A program made the translations under genes and the position numbers. From positions 4,340,001 through 4,404,000 of the forward strand of contig NZ_CP025394.1 of NCBI RefSeq assembly GCF_002943525.1: a stretch of 64,000 nucleotides of DNA, given 5' to 3'. This stretch comes from Kitasatospora sp. MMS16-BH015. GTDB lineage: Bacteria; Actinomycetota; Actinomycetes; Streptomycetales; Streptomycetaceae. Positions 31,342-39,937 of the stretch are shown one piece after another (position 1 is the stretch's first letter; each line of letters begins with the position of its first letter). Under the pieces are notes generated by a model. That model ran no database searches and was not told where the DNA came from. It saw only the letters and a list, made by a program, of their open reading frames with translations.

Positions 31342-34248
31342 CTACTCCCGGGTCATGTCGACGAAGCGGGAGTAGTGGCCCTGGAAGGCCACGGTGATGG
31401 TGGCGGTGGGGCCGTTACGGTGCTTGGCGACGATGAGGTCGGCCTCGCCCGCGCGGGGGGACTCCTTCTCGTAGGCGTCCTCGCGGTGGAGCAGGATGAC
31501 CATATCGGCGTCCTGCTCGATCGAGCCGGATTCGCGCAGGTCGCTGACCATCGGCTTCTTGTCGGTGCGCTGCTCGGGGCCACGGTTCAGCTGGGAGAGC
31601 GCGATGACCGGGACTTCGAGCTCCTTGGCCAGCAGCTTGAGGTTACGGGACATGTCCGAGACCTCCTGCTGACGGTTCTCGGCCCGGCGCGAGCCACCGG
31701 ACTGCATCAGCTGGAGGTAGTCGATGACCACCAGCTTGAGGTCCGCCCGCTGCTTCAACCGGCGGCACTTGGCCCGGATCTCCATCATCGACAGGTTCGG
31801 CGAGTCATCGATGTAGAGCGGAGCCGCCGTCACATCCGGCATCCGCCGGGCCACTCGCGTCCAGTCGTCGTCCGTCATCTGCCCCGACCGCATGTGGTGC
31901 AGCGCCACCCGCGCCTCCGCCGAGAGCAGTCGCATCGCGATCTCGTTCCGCCCCATTTCGAGCGAGAAGATGACGCTCGGCAGCCCGTTGGTGATCGAGC
32001 AGGCCCGGGAGAAGTCCAGCGCCAGGGTGGAGTTGTGCACCACGATGTCGTTGGCAACGAAGTTGTGGGTGCCGTCCACCGTGAGGTCGTAGACCTGCTC
32101 CTCGCCCGCCGGGACGACGGATTCGACGGCGTCCCACTGCACGTCCGAGGAGGCCAGATCCAGCAGGGCCCGCGAGTCCAGCGCCTTGGCCAGCTCCATC
32201 AGCCGGTGCCGGCTGACCGCCTGGCCGACGTGCCAGTTGTGGCTGCGCGGACGGCCCGTCCGGGCGCTGACCTCGGCCCAGCTCAGCTCGCCCTTCTCGG
32301 CAAGGATCAGCTCCCAGACCTCGCTCGGGACCAGATCCAGGTTCGGCCGGCCCACCCGCTCGCCGAAGGTCGCCAGGACCTCGGCCAGCTGGGCCTCCTT
32401 CGAGAAGATCCCGACCCGGGCCGCGAAGGTACGGATCTGGTCGATGTCGTGGACCAGCACCTGGAAAGCCGGCCGCCGCTCGCCCTGGTACGCCACGGTG
32501 CGGCGTACCACCTTGGCCACGATGCCCAGCCGCAGCAGCAGGTGCGCCACGTCCCGGGCCAGCCGCTCGCTGACCGAGCAGTACCCGATCTGCGGCTGGT
32601 TGCCCGGCTCGGAGACCGACGCCCAGCCGTCAGTGGCGTAGAGCCGGGAGAGGAAGAGCGCGATCTGCGGCTCGGAGAGCCGGAAGAAGACCTCGGGCAC
32701 GAACTTGGTGTGGCTGGTCGTGCCCCACAGCCCCAACTCACGGAGCCTGGCCACGAGCGGGTTTCCCCCGCGGACAGCTGAGCTGAATCGCACCAGGGAT
32801 GGGTGCTGGTGCTCGGCACGGTCGAAGTCGGGGCAGCCGCGGTCCCGGCAAGGCCTGGCCATGCTGTGCTCCGGACGGAGCGACAGCTGGCGCGCCCAAC
32901 GGTCGGCGTCGCGCCGGATGGCAGCCGAGAAGGCGGTCAGGTCCGGGGTTCCGCGCGAGATGCAACCGTCGCCGAGCAGGTAGCCCGTCAGGGCCACCAG
33001 CGCGCTGGGCAGCTCCGCCGAGGCGCCCGCCTGGAGATCCCGGGCCACCGCGATCCGATCGCCCGGCTGCAGTTCCTCCAGCGGCACCCAACCGCGCAGC
33101 GTGCGGAAGGGGTGGTTCGGGGTGGCGGTGATCGACCGGCCAAGCTGGGTAGTCAGCTTCAGGACCGCCCGGCGACCGTTGTCGATGAAGTCCGAGGGCT
33201 GGACCGCGCTCAGCTGCCAGCGATCGTCCAGTGTGTGCACTTCAAGGTGCTCGCCGTCCTGCCCGCGCCGCACGAAGTCTGCAATGGTGATACGTTCGCC
33301 AGTAGCCGCATCTGTAATGGTCGTATCGCTACTGAGACACTTACCCATAGCCGGTCGTGCCGCGATGACGATCATCTGGCCCGGGTGGAGGCCGTTGGTG
33401 AGGGCATCGAGGTCGGCGAAGCCGGTGGGGACGCCGGACATCTGGCCCTGGCGGGAGCCGATGGCCTCGATCTCGTCGAGGGCGCCCTCCATGATGTCGG
33501 CGAGGGGGGCATAGTCCTCGCTGGTGCGCTGCTCGGTGACGGCGTAGATCTCGGCCTGGGCGGCGTTGACGATCTCGTCCACGTCGCCCTCGGCGGCGTA
33601 GCCCATGCCGGCGATCCGGGTGCCGGCCTCGACCAGGCGGCGCAGTACGGCGCGCTCGTGGACGATCTCCGCGTAGTACTCGGCGTTGGCCGCGGTCGGG
33701 ACGGAGTTGACCAGGGTGTGCAGGTAGGAGGCACCGCCCACCCGGGCCAGCTCGCCGCGCTTGGTGAGCTCGCTGGCCACGGTGATCGGGTCGGCCGGCT
33801 CGCCGCGGGCGTAGAGGTCGAGGATCGCGCTGTGCACGAGCTCGTGGGCCGGGCGGTAGTAGTCGTGCGGCTTGAGCACCTCGACCACGTCGGCGATGGC
33901 GTCCTTGGAGAGCAGCATGCCGCCGAGGACGGACTGCTCGGCCGCGAGGTCCTGCGGGGGCACCCGCTCGAACCCCTCGCCGCCGGACCGGCTCTCGCCG
34001 CCGCCCTCGGAGTCGGAGTCCCGCTTGCGCTTCCCGTTGAACGAGCCGCCCTTGCCGCCACCACCCCCGCCGGAACCACCGGAACCGGAGCCGGCGGAGC
34101 CGCGCTGGCCGCCGTCCCGCCGGGCCACGGGCAGCCGGTCGCCCGGCCCGTCCGGGAAGGGCCCCGGGGGGAAGGCGTCGTCGGACGGCTGCCAGTCGTC
34201 CTCCGGGGGCGGAGGCACGTCGTGGTCGTCGTACTGGGGGCCGGTCAC
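31342..34248 (-). CDS. dnaB: Replicative DNA helicase DnaB with intein
   Basis: The 968-residue precursor contains DnaB, the hexameric 5'-3' helicase of the replisome. After a disordered Gly/Asp-rich start, the N-terminal domain begins RVPPQDLAAEQSVLGGMLLS. The RecA-like ATPase starts at about residue 270 (GVPTGFADLDALTNGLHPGQ). Its P-loop AARPAMGK is interrupted by a 436-residue intein and resumes STLALDFSR. Walker B is LKLVVIDYLQLMQSGG, followed by ALSQLNRGPEQR. The spliced protein would be 532 residues. The GTG at 34248 follows GGGGAA by six bases; the frame stays open further upstream through DNA that holds DnaA boxes. Confidence 0.93.
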   Translation of the reverse strand: MTGPQYDDHDVPPPPEDDWQPSDDAFPPGPFPDGPGDRLPVARRDGGQRGSAGSGSGGSGGGGGGKGGSFNGKRKRDSDSEGGGESRSGGEGFERVPPQDLAAEQSVLGGMLLSKDAIADVVEVLKPHDYYRPAHELVHSAILDLYARGEPADPITVASELTKRGELARVGGASYLHTLVNSVPTAANAEYYAEIVHERAVLRRLVEAGTRIAGMGYAAEGDVDEIVNAAQAEIYAVTEQRTSEDYAPLADIMEGALDEIEAIGSRQGQMSGVPTGFADLDALTNGLHPGQMIVIAARPAMGKCLSSDTTITDAATGERITIADFVRRGQDGEHLEVHTLDDRWQLSAVQPSDFIDNGRRAVLKLTTQLGRSITATPNHPFRTLRGWVPLEELQPGDRIAVARDLQAGASAELPSALVALTGYLLGDGCISRGTPDLTAFSAAIRRDADRWARQLSLRPEHSMARPCRDRGCPDFDRAEHQHPSLVRFSSAVRGGNPLVARLRELGLWGTTSHTKFVPEVFFRLSEPQIALFLSRLYATDGWASVSEPGNQPQIGYCSVSERLARDVAHLLLRLGIVAKVVRRTVAYQGERRPAFQVLVHDIDQIRTFAARVGIFSKEAQLAEVLATFGERVGRPNLDLVPSEVWELILAEKGELSWAEVSARTGRPRSHNWHVGQAVSRHRLMELAKALDSRALLDLASSDVQWDAVESVVPAGEEQVYDLTVDGTHNFVANDIVVHNSTLALDFSRACSITNGLPSVIFSLEMGRNEIAMRLLSAEARVALHHMRSGQMTDDDWTRVARRMPDVTAAPLYIDDSPNLSMMEIRAKCRRLKQRADLKLVVIDYLQLMQSGGSRRAENRQQEVSDMSRNLKLLAKELEVPVIALSQLNRGPEQRTDKKPMVSDLRESGSIEQDADMVILLHREDAYEKESPRAGEADLIVAKHRNGPTATITVAFQGHYSRFVDMTRE
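32032..33339 (-). other. Intein in DnaB P-loop with LAGLIDADG endonuclease
   Basis: The 436-residue intein (precursor residues 304-739) starts with Cys in CLSSDTTITDAATGERI and ends VDGTHNFVANDIVVHN, followed by Ser as the +1 extein residue. Block B is SITATPNHPFRTLRG, with the TxxH pattern. Two LAGLIDADG-like helices, LTGYLLGDGC and FLSRLYATDGW, indicate a homing endonuclease domain. The splice site lies between Lys and Ser of the Walker A GKS, so the helicase is inactive until splicing. The same site is used by mycobacterial DnaB inteins as I recall. Confidence 0.92.
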
Positions 34249-34456
34249 GCGAGTTCCCCGATCAGCGAAGCGGTGCGAGTACAGCGAGTACAGCAAGGTG
34301 GAGCGGAACGTCGGCGCCGCCGGAGACGTCGTCGGCGCACCTTCCTTCATACGCCACCGGGCGGACAAATCCGACGCCGGGTGGGCAGGTGTCGCCCGGA
34401 CGGCAGGGCGGGCAGGCGTCCACGCTAAGGGGCCGGGAGCCGATCGGCCAAGATGG

Positions 34457-34719
34457 TTATCCACAGGACATGTGGACGAAGGTCCCACACCTGTGGGTAA
34501 CTCCCCCGAACCTGTGCACAACTCTGTGGACATCACTGTGGATAACCACACCATCTACTCGGCGTCAACGCCCTGACCTGCACATACTCCTTCCACGGGC
34601 TGTGCATGAGAATTTCTTCACACACCTGAACCATCACTCCGGCGGCCCAGCCGCACCCCGCTCCTTACCGCTGGGTAGGTAAGAATCAATACCCCCTAGC
34701 AGTCATTACCTGTGGATGA
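34457..34719. promoter_or_regulatory. Cluster of seven DnaA-box-like sequences upstream of dnaB
   Basis: Within the 484-base gap between dnaB and the MATE gene, seven 9-mers match or nearly match DnaA boxes. Two are perfect TTATCCACA (34457-34465 plus strand; 34537-34545 minus strand). The others, read on the minus strand, are TCGTCCACA (34471-34479), TTACCCACA (34492-34500), TTGTGCACA (34513-34521), ATGTCCACA (34525-34533) and TCATCCACA (34711-34719). Six lie within 89 bases. They may autoregulate dnaB or titrate DnaA. The rest of the gap (34249-34450) shows no coding signal. Confidence 0.75.
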
Positions 34720-34720
34720 G

Positions 34721-34735
34721 TACGCTGGCCCGGTG
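34721..34735 (+). promoter_or_regulatory. Possible leaderless start of the MATE gene
   Basis: A TANNNT hexamer, TACGCT (34721-34726), ends six bases before the GTG at 34733, the spacing expected when transcription begins at the start codon. No Shine-Dalgarno sequence precedes this GTG. Confidence 0.4.
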
Positions 34736-36073
34736 ACCACAGCCCCTACCAACAGCCGGCCCGAGCGCCGCCGCCACGACCGCGAGATCCTCGCCCTGGC
34801 CGTGCCGGCCTTCGGCGCGCTCGTCGCCGAGCCGCTCTTCCTGCTGGCCGACTCCGCGATCGTCGGCCACCTCGGCACCGCCCAGCTGGCCGGTCTCGGC
34901 GTGGCCGCGACCCTGCTGGCCACCGCCACCGGCGTGTTCGTCTTCCTCGCCTACGCCACCACCGCCGCCGTGGCCCGCCGGATCGGGGCGGGCGACCGGC
35001 GGGCGGCCGTACAGCAGGGGATGGACGGGATCTGGCTGGCCCTGCTGCTCTCGGTCGGCGTGGTCGCCCTCGCCCTGCTGCTGGCCCCGGAGGCGGTCCG
35101 GGCGCTCGGCGCCTCCGCCACCGCCGCGCCCTACGCCGTGACCTACCTGCGGATCAGCGCCCTGGGCATCCCCGGCATGCTGATGGTGATGGCCGCCACC
35201 GGCGTGCTCCGCGGCTTCCAGGACACCCGCACCCCGCTGCTGGTGGCGATCGGCGGCTTCGGCGCCAACATCCTGCTCAACCTGGGCCTGGTCTACGGCG
35301 CCGGACTCGGGGTGGCCGGCTCGGCCTGGGGCACGGTGATCGCGCAGACCGCGATGGCCGCCGCGTACCTGGTCGTGGTCGTCCGCGGCGCCCGCCGGGC
35401 CGGGGCGAGCCTGCGGCCGGACGCGGCCGGGATCCGGGCCTGCGCCAGGGCCGGCGGACCGCTGCTGATCCGCACCCTGAGCCTGCGCGCGGTGCTGATG
35501 ATCGCCACCGCCGTGGCGGCGGGACTGGGCGACGCCCAGATCGCCGCGCACCAGATCACCATGACCATCTGGGGCTTCCTGGCCTTCGCGCTGGACGCCA
35601 TCGCGATCGCCGGCCAGGCGATCGTCGGCCGGTACCTGGGCGCCTCCGACCTGCCCGGCACCCGGGCCGCCGCCCGCCGGATGGTGCAGTGGGGCATCGG
35701 CTCCGGCATCGTGCTGGGGCTGGCCCTGGTGCTGGCCCGGCCGCTGTACGTGCCGCTGTTCACCACCGACCCGGCCGTCCGGCACCAGCTCGGCACGGCC
35801 CTGCTGCTCGCCGCGCTGACCCAGCCGGTGGGCGGGCTGGTCTTCGTGCTGGACGGCGTGCTGATGGGCGCCGGCGACAGCACCTACCTGGCCTGGGCCA
35901 TGCTCGGCACGCTCGCCGTCTTCGCCCCGGCCGCCTTCGCCGTCCCGGCGCTGGGCCTCGGCCTGGCCGGCCTCTGGTGGGCGATGAACCTCTTCATGCT
36001 GGCCCGCGCCGTCCTTCTCTGGCGCCGCTTCCGCACCGGCGCCTGGCTCGTCCCGGGCGCCGTCCGGGCATAG
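34733..36073 (+). CDS. MATE family efflux transporter (DinF-like)
   Basis: The 446-residue membrane protein has twelve hydrophobic segments and the MATE layout: an N-terminal charged start RRRHDREILALAVPAFGALV, two similar halves, and the paired motif ADSAIVGHLGTAQLAGLGVA. Members export drugs or organic cations in exchange for protons or sodium. GTG at 34733 resembles the family start; an earlier GTG at 34712 is also in frame. It is conserved next to dnaB and rplI in Streptomyces, as I recall. Confidence 0.88.
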   Translation: MTTAPTNSRPERRRHDREILALAVPAFGALVAEPLFLLADSAIVGHLGTAQLAGLGVAATLLATATGVFVFLAYATTAAVARRIGAGDRRAAVQQGMDGIWLALLLSVGVVALALLLAPEAVRALGASATAAPYAVTYLRISALGIPGMLMVMAATGVLRGFQDTRTPLLVAIGGFGANILLNLGLVYGAGLGVAGSAWGTVIAQTAMAAAYLVVVVRGARRAGASLRPDAAGIRACARAGGPLLIRTLSLRAVLMIATAVAAGLGDAQIAAHQITMTIWGFLAFALDAIAIAGQAIVGRYLGASDLPGTRAAARRMVQWGIGSGIVLGLALVLARPLYVPLFTTDPAVRHQLGTALLLAALTQPVGGLVFVLDGVLMGAGDSTYLAWAMLGTLAVFAPAAFAVPALGLGLAGLWWAMNLFMLARAVLLWRRFRTGAWLVPGAVRA

Positions 36074-36154
36074 CCCTCGGCAGGGGGTAGCCCGGGCGCC
36101 GTCCGCGCCTGACCCCGGCACGGGCGGTCCGGACACCGCCGGCACGGGAAAAGC

Positions 36155-36196
36155 CCGAGGGCCGGACACCCCCCGGAAGGGGTGCCCGGCCCTCGG
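36155..36196 (-). terminator. Strong bidirectional terminator after rplI
   Basis: An 11-base perfect outer stem CCGAGGGCCGG/CCGGCCCTCGG encloses a second CCCC/GGGG stem. On the minus strand it is followed by TTTT. It ends the rpsF-ssb-rpsR-rplI transcript and probably also the MATE gene. Confidence 0.9.
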
Positions 36197-36224
36197 AGCC
36201 GGTTCAGCAGAGCTGAGCGCAGCG

Positions 36225-36671
36225 TCAGGCGGCGACGACGGCGACGTCGAGGTTGGCCTGGACGTCGGCGTGCAGCTTGACCGAGACGCGGTGGGTGCCC
36301 ACGGTCTTGATCGGCGAGGCGATCGCGACGGCGCGCTTGTCCACGACCGGGCCGTTGGCGGCCTTGATGGCCTCCACGACGTCGGCCTGGGTCACCGAGC
36401 CGAACAGGCGGCCGGCGTCGCCGGAGCGAACGGCCAGCTTGACCTGGAGACCCTCGAGCTTGCCCTTGACCTCGTTGGCGGCCTCGAGCGTCTGGATCTC
36501 GTGGATCTTGCGGGCGCGACGGATGGCGTCGACGTCCTTCTGACCACCGCGGGTCCAGCGGATGGCGAAGCCACGCGGGACCAGGTAGTTGCGGGCGTAG
36601 CCGTCCTTGACCTCGACGACCTCGCCGGCCGAGCCGAGACCGGGAACCTCGTGCGTGAGGATGATCTTCAT
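36225..36671 (-). CDS. rplI: 50S ribosomal protein L9
   Basis: The 148-residue protein has the L9 N-terminal RNA-binding domain (MKIILTHEVPGLGSAGEVVE; GYARNYLVPRGFAIRWT), a long connecting helix and the C-terminal domain (RSGDAGRLFGSVTQADVVEA). The length is normal. It is the last gene of the conserved rpsF-ssb-rpsR-rplI operon. Confidence 0.97.
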   Translation of the reverse strand: MKIILTHEVPGLGSAGEVVEVKDGYARNYLVPRGFAIRWTRGGQKDVDAIRRARKIHEIQTLEAANEVKGKLEGLQVKLAVRSGDAGRLFGSVTQADVVEAIKAANGPVVDKRAVAIASPIKTVGTHRVSVKLHADVQANLDVAVVAA

Positions 36672-36688
36672 TGTTCGGTCACCCTCTC

Positions 36689-36925
36689 TTAGCGCGTGGT
36701 GGAGGTGTAGGGCAGCAGCGCCATCTCACGGCTGTTCTTCACGGCCGTGGCGACGTCACGCTGGTGCTGGGTGCAGTTGCCGGTGACCCGGCGGGCGCGG
36801 ATCTTCCCGCGGTCGGAGATGAACTTGCGAAGCAGGTTCGTGTCCTTGTAGTCAACGTAGTTGACCTTGTCCTTGCAGAAGACGCAAACCTTCTTCTTCG
36901 GCTTGCGAGCAGGCGGCTTCGCCAT
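36689..36925 (-). CDS. rpsR: 30S ribosomal protein S18, cysteine-containing form
   Basis: The 78-residue protein has the S18 core NYVDYKDTNLLRKFISDRGK and ARRVTGNCTQHQRDVATAVK. The N-terminal CVFCKDK pair plus the later Cys/His mark it as the zinc-binding (C+) form. Streptomyces often carry a second, cysteine-free copy elsewhere under zinc control. AGGAG lies before the ATG. Confidence 0.97.
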   Translation of the reverse strand: MAKPPARKPKKKVCVFCKDKVNYVDYKDTNLLRKFISDRGKIRARRVTGNCTQHQRDVATAVKNSREMALLPYTSTTR

Positions 36926-36990
36926 CGTGTGCTCCTGTGGTTACGAAATCTGTCAGCGTCCGCCGGACCCGTGGCCCGACGGTGCACCGC

Positions 36991-37596
36991 TTAGAACGGG
37001 GGCTCTTCCGAGTAGCCGCCGCCGGACGGGGCTCCCCAGCCGCCGCCACCCTGGTTGCCACCAGAGGGAGCGCTGGACGCCCACGGGTCGTCGGACGGGC
37101 CGGACTGGCCGCCGCCGGAGTTGCCCTGCGGGCCACCCCAACCGCCGCCACCGCCGCCGCCCTGCTGGCCGCCGTAGCCGCCCTGGCCACCGCCACCGAA
37201 GCCGCCGCCGGGACCGCCCTGCCCACCGGACCGGTTGGCCCGGGTGACCTTGGCGGTGGCGGAGCGCAGGCTCGGGCCGACCTCGTCGACCTCGACCTCG
37301 AAGACCGTCCGCTTCTCGCCTTCCTTGGTCTCGTAAGACCGCTGGCGCAGCCGGCCCTGCACGATGACGCGCATGCCCCGCTGCAGCGATTCGGCGACGT
37401 TCTCCGCGGGCTGACGCCAGACGTTGCACGTGAGGAAGAGGCTCTCGCCGTCCTTCCACTCGTTGGTCTGACGGTCGAAGGTCCGCGGCGTCGAAGCGAT
37501 GCGGAACTTGGCGACCGCGGCACCCGAAGGGGTGAAGCGCAGCTCGGGGTCGTCGACGAGATTGCCGACGAGGGTGATGACGGTCTCGCCTGCCAT
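36991..37596 (-). CDS. ssb: Single-stranded DNA-binding protein
   Basis: The 201-residue protein has an OB-fold (residues 1-110: AGETVITLVGNLVDDPELRF; FLTCNVWRQPAENVAESLQR). A Gly/Gln/Asn-rich linker and the acidic tip SEEPPF follow, the tip being the protein-interaction tail. It protects single strands during replication, recombination and repair. The ATG follows GAGAGG. Its upstream gap holds a parS site. Confidence 0.96.
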   Translation of the reverse strand: MAGETVITLVGNLVDDPELRFTPSGAAVAKFRIASTPRTFDRQTNEWKDGESLFLTCNVWRQPAENVAESLQRGMRVIVQGRLRQRSYETKEGEKRTVFEVEVDEVGPSLRSATAKVTRANRSGGQGGPGGGFGGGGQGGYGGQQGGGGGGGWGGPQGNSGGGQSGPSDDPWASSAPSGGNQGGGGWGAPSGGGYSEEPPF

Positions 37597-37643
37597 GGTG
37601 GTGATGACCTCTCGGAAAGAAGTTCTGCGGTGCTCGTCCGGAT

Positions 37644-37657
37644 GTTTCACGTGAAAC
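37644..37657. promoter_or_regulatory. parS centromere site 1
   Basis: GTTTCACGTGAAAC matches the Streptomyces ParB-binding parS consensus exactly. It lies in the 104-base gap between rpsF and ssb. Confidence 0.93.
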
Positions 37658-37700
37658 ACCGGACGTGAACCACCCGACGCCTAGGGCGTCAGGGCGTGGC

Positions 37701-37991
37701 TCAGTGGGTGTCCGGGCGCAGGACCTTGGTCCGCAGAACCGACTCGCTCAGGCCAAGCTGGCGGTCGAGCTCCTTGACGACCTCAGGGGTGGCCTTGAGG
37801 TCGATGACCGAGTAGATGCCCTCGGACTGCTTGTTGATCTCGTAAGCCAGGCGGCGGCGACCCCAGGTGTCGACCTTCTCGACCTTGCCGCCGCCGTTGC
37901 GGACGACAGCGAGGAAGTTCTCGATCAGGGGGGAGACAGCGCGCTCCTCGACCGAGGGGTCGAGGATGACCATCAGCTCGTAGTGACGCAT
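37701..37991 (-). CDS. rpsF: 30S ribosomal protein S6
   Basis: The 96-residue protein is S6 (MRHYELMVILDPSVEERAVS; GKVEKVDTWGRRRLAYEINK; YSVIDLKATPEVVKELDRQL). It binds S18 in the platform of the small subunit. AAAGGAGG lies about ten bases upstream of the ATG. First gene of the operon; the promoter should be in 37992-38100. Confidence 0.97.
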   Translation of the reverse strand: MRHYELMVILDPSVEERAVSPLIENFLAVVRNGGGKVEKVDTWGRRRLAYEINKQSEGIYSVIDLKATPEVVKELDRQLGLSESVLRTKVLRPDTH

Positions 37992-38266
37992 GAGAAACCC
38001 ACCTCCTTTGGACTCAGCGGCCACGGTCTCTCCGTGGCAGGAGGGTTGTGCAGCGTCGACACTGGTGCGGTGCGAACAGTGCCGGTCGGCCCGAGGGCAG
38101 ACGGGGGCACAACTACACCAGTGCAGACCGCACAGCCTACCTGCACCCGTACGGCCGAACAAAACGCATAGGGGTTGTCACCCGCCCCAAACCGCCGCAA
38201 CCTGTACAGAACGGTGCCGGTGCGCCCATCGCACGGCACGTCTTCCTCCTCAGGAGGTGGGTCCTC

Positions 38267-38566
38267 ATGGCTCAGACCGTCCGCCGCATGCCGGCCTTCA
38301 CCCTCAACACCGACGGCCATCCGCACCCACGCGAGAACACCCTGGTCGGCCTGACCGTGGTGTTCGGGCTGCTGGCCTTCGTCAGTTCGTTCTTCCACAG
38401 CCTGCACCTGCTGAGCTCCTGGACGGGCCTGGCGGGCGTGGTCACCGGCCTCTGGGGCCAGTTCATCTCGGTCACCACGGCGGAGCGGTTCGTCACCGTC
38501 ATCGCGCTCGGTGCCTCCGCCGTGGGCCTCGGTCTGGGGCTCGCACACGGCGGGCTGTTCGGGTGA
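38267..38566 (+). CDS. Small membrane protein of unknown function
   Basis: The 99-residue protein begins MAQTVRRMPAFTLNTDGHPH and has two or three hydrophobic segments (LVGLTVVFGLLAFVSSFF and FVTVIALGASAVGLGLGLAH). CAGGAGG precedes the ATG by about nine bases, which selects this start over an upstream in-frame ATG at 38048. It is a conserved position in Streptomyces between rpsF and the FemX-like gene as I recall. The function is unknown. Confidence 0.72.
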   Translation: MAQTVRRMPAFTLNTDGHPHPRENTLVGLTVVFGLLAFVSSFFHSLHLLSSWTGLAGVVTGLWGQFISVTTAERFVTVIALGASAVGLGLGLAHGGLFG

Positions 38567-38604
38567 ACCACCGGGCACTTCGCCCGGACGGCGTAACTTA
38601 ACCC

Positions 38605-38663
38605 GCTCCCCCCACGTCTCATTACCTGGTGCACCGGGTGTGCACGGGCCGCGTGGGGGGAGC
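38605..38663 (+). terminator. Long stem-loop after the small membrane protein gene
   Basis: GCTCCCCCCACG (38605-38616) pairs perfectly with 38652-38663. The 35-base loop can itself fold through two GTGCAC halves. It lies 39 bases after the stop and is a likely terminator. Confidence 0.65.
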
Positions 38664-38748
38664 ACCTCCATGTCGGCGGCGCCCCGGAAACGGACCATTC
38701 GGGCGATAAGGTCAGGTGGACCAGCCGACCGAGGAGGAACAGCCGAGC

Positions 38749-39867
38749 ATGAGCCTGCGCCTGAGGACGATCACCCGCGAGGAACACCTCAAGTTCATCG
38801 AGAGCCGCCCGTCCGCCAGCCACATGCAGGTGCCCTCCTGGGGCGAGGTGAAGGCGGAGTGGCGCTCGGAGAGCATCGGGTGGTTCGACCCGGCGGGCGA
38901 GCTGGTCGGGGCCGGGCTGGTGCTGTACCGGCAGCTGCCCAAGCTCAAGCGGTACCTGGCCTACCTGCCCGAGGGCCCGGTGATCGACTGGTACGACCGC
39001 GACCTCGACCAGTGGCTGCAGCCGATGCTGGCGCACCTCAAGTCGCAGGGCGCCTTCTCCGTGAAGATGGGCCCGCCGGTGGTGATCCGCCGCTGGGACG
39101 CGCCCGCGATCAAGGAGGCGATCGCGGGCAAGGAGGCCAAGCGCCTGCGCGACGTGGAGCCCAGCTGGTACGAGCCCCGGGCCTTCGAGGTGGCCGACCG
39201 GCTGCGCAAGTCCGGCTGGCTCCAGGGCGAGGACGGCGGCGCGGGCTTCGGCGACGTCCAGCCCCGGTACGTCTTCCAGGTGCCGCTGGCCGGCCGCTCG
39301 CTGGACGACGTCCAGCGCGGCTTCAACCAGCTCTGGCGCCGCAACATCAAGAAGGCCGAGAAGAGCGGGGTCGAGGTCGTCCAGGGCGGCTACGAGGACC
39401 TGCCGGTCTTCCACCAGCTGTACGTGGTGACGGCCCAGCGCGACCAGTTCACCCCCCGCCCGCTGGCCTACTTCCAGCGGATGTGGAAGGCGCTGGCCGC
39501 CGAGCACCCGGACCGGATGCGGCTCTACCTGGCCTACCACGAGGGCGAGCCGCTGGCCGCGACCACCATGCTCACCGTCGGCGAGCACGTCTGGTACTCC
39601 TACGGCGCCTCGGCCAACCACAAGCGCGAGGTGAAGCCCTCCAACGCGATCCAGTGGCGGATGATGCGCGACTCGTACGCGCTCGGCGCCGGGATCTACG
39701 ACCTGCGCGGGATCAGCGACACGCTCGACGAGGACGACCACCTCTTCGGGCTGATCCAGTTCAAGGTCGGTACCGGCGGCCAGGCCGCCGAGTACCTCGG
39801 CGAGTGGGACTTCCCGCTCAACAAGCTGCTGCACAAGGCGCTCGACCTCTACATGTCGCGCCGCTGA
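38749..39867 (+). CDS. femX: FemX-like peptidoglycan bridge aminoacyltransferase
   Basis: The 372-residue protein belongs to the FemABX family, which adds amino acids from charged tRNA to the lipid II stem peptide (glycine in Streptomyces). It begins with SRPSASHMQVPSWGEVKAEW, has paired GNAT-like domains with YLAYLPEGPVIDWYD and LYLAYHEGEPLAATTMLTVG, and ends DLRGISDTLDEDDHLFGLIQ then FKVGTGG. GGAGGAA lies upstream of ATG 38749. An earlier ATG at 38716 is in frame but has no site. The next gene is an alanine-racemase-like protein. Confidence 0.88.
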   Translation: MSLRLRTITREEHLKFIESRPSASHMQVPSWGEVKAEWRSESIGWFDPAGELVGAGLVLYRQLPKLKRYLAYLPEGPVIDWYDRDLDQWLQPMLAHLKSQGAFSVKMGPPVVIRRWDAPAIKEAIAGKEAKRLRDVEPSWYEPRAFEVADRLRKSGWLQGEDGGAGFGDVQPRYVFQVPLAGRSLDDVQRGFNQLWRRNIKKAEKSGVEVVQGGYEDLPVFHQLYVVTAQRDQFTPRPLAYFQRMWKALAAEHPDRMRLYLAYHEGEPLAATTMLTVGEHVWYSYGASANHKREVKPSNAIQWRMMRDSYALGAGIYDLRGISDTLDEDDHLFGLIQFKVGTGGQAAEYLGEWDFPLNKLLHKALDLYMSRR

Positions 39868-39937
39868 CGGCCCGTTCGGCGCCACTGACGGCGCCGCACC
39901 GGCCGCCCACCCACCGATCCTCTCGGGGAGTACACCC

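Noticed and set aside
34249..34554. Extension of dnaB upstream to an ATG at 34554
   Set aside because: It would place DnaA-box DNA in the coding region and add residues without family similarity; GTG 34248 has a binding site.
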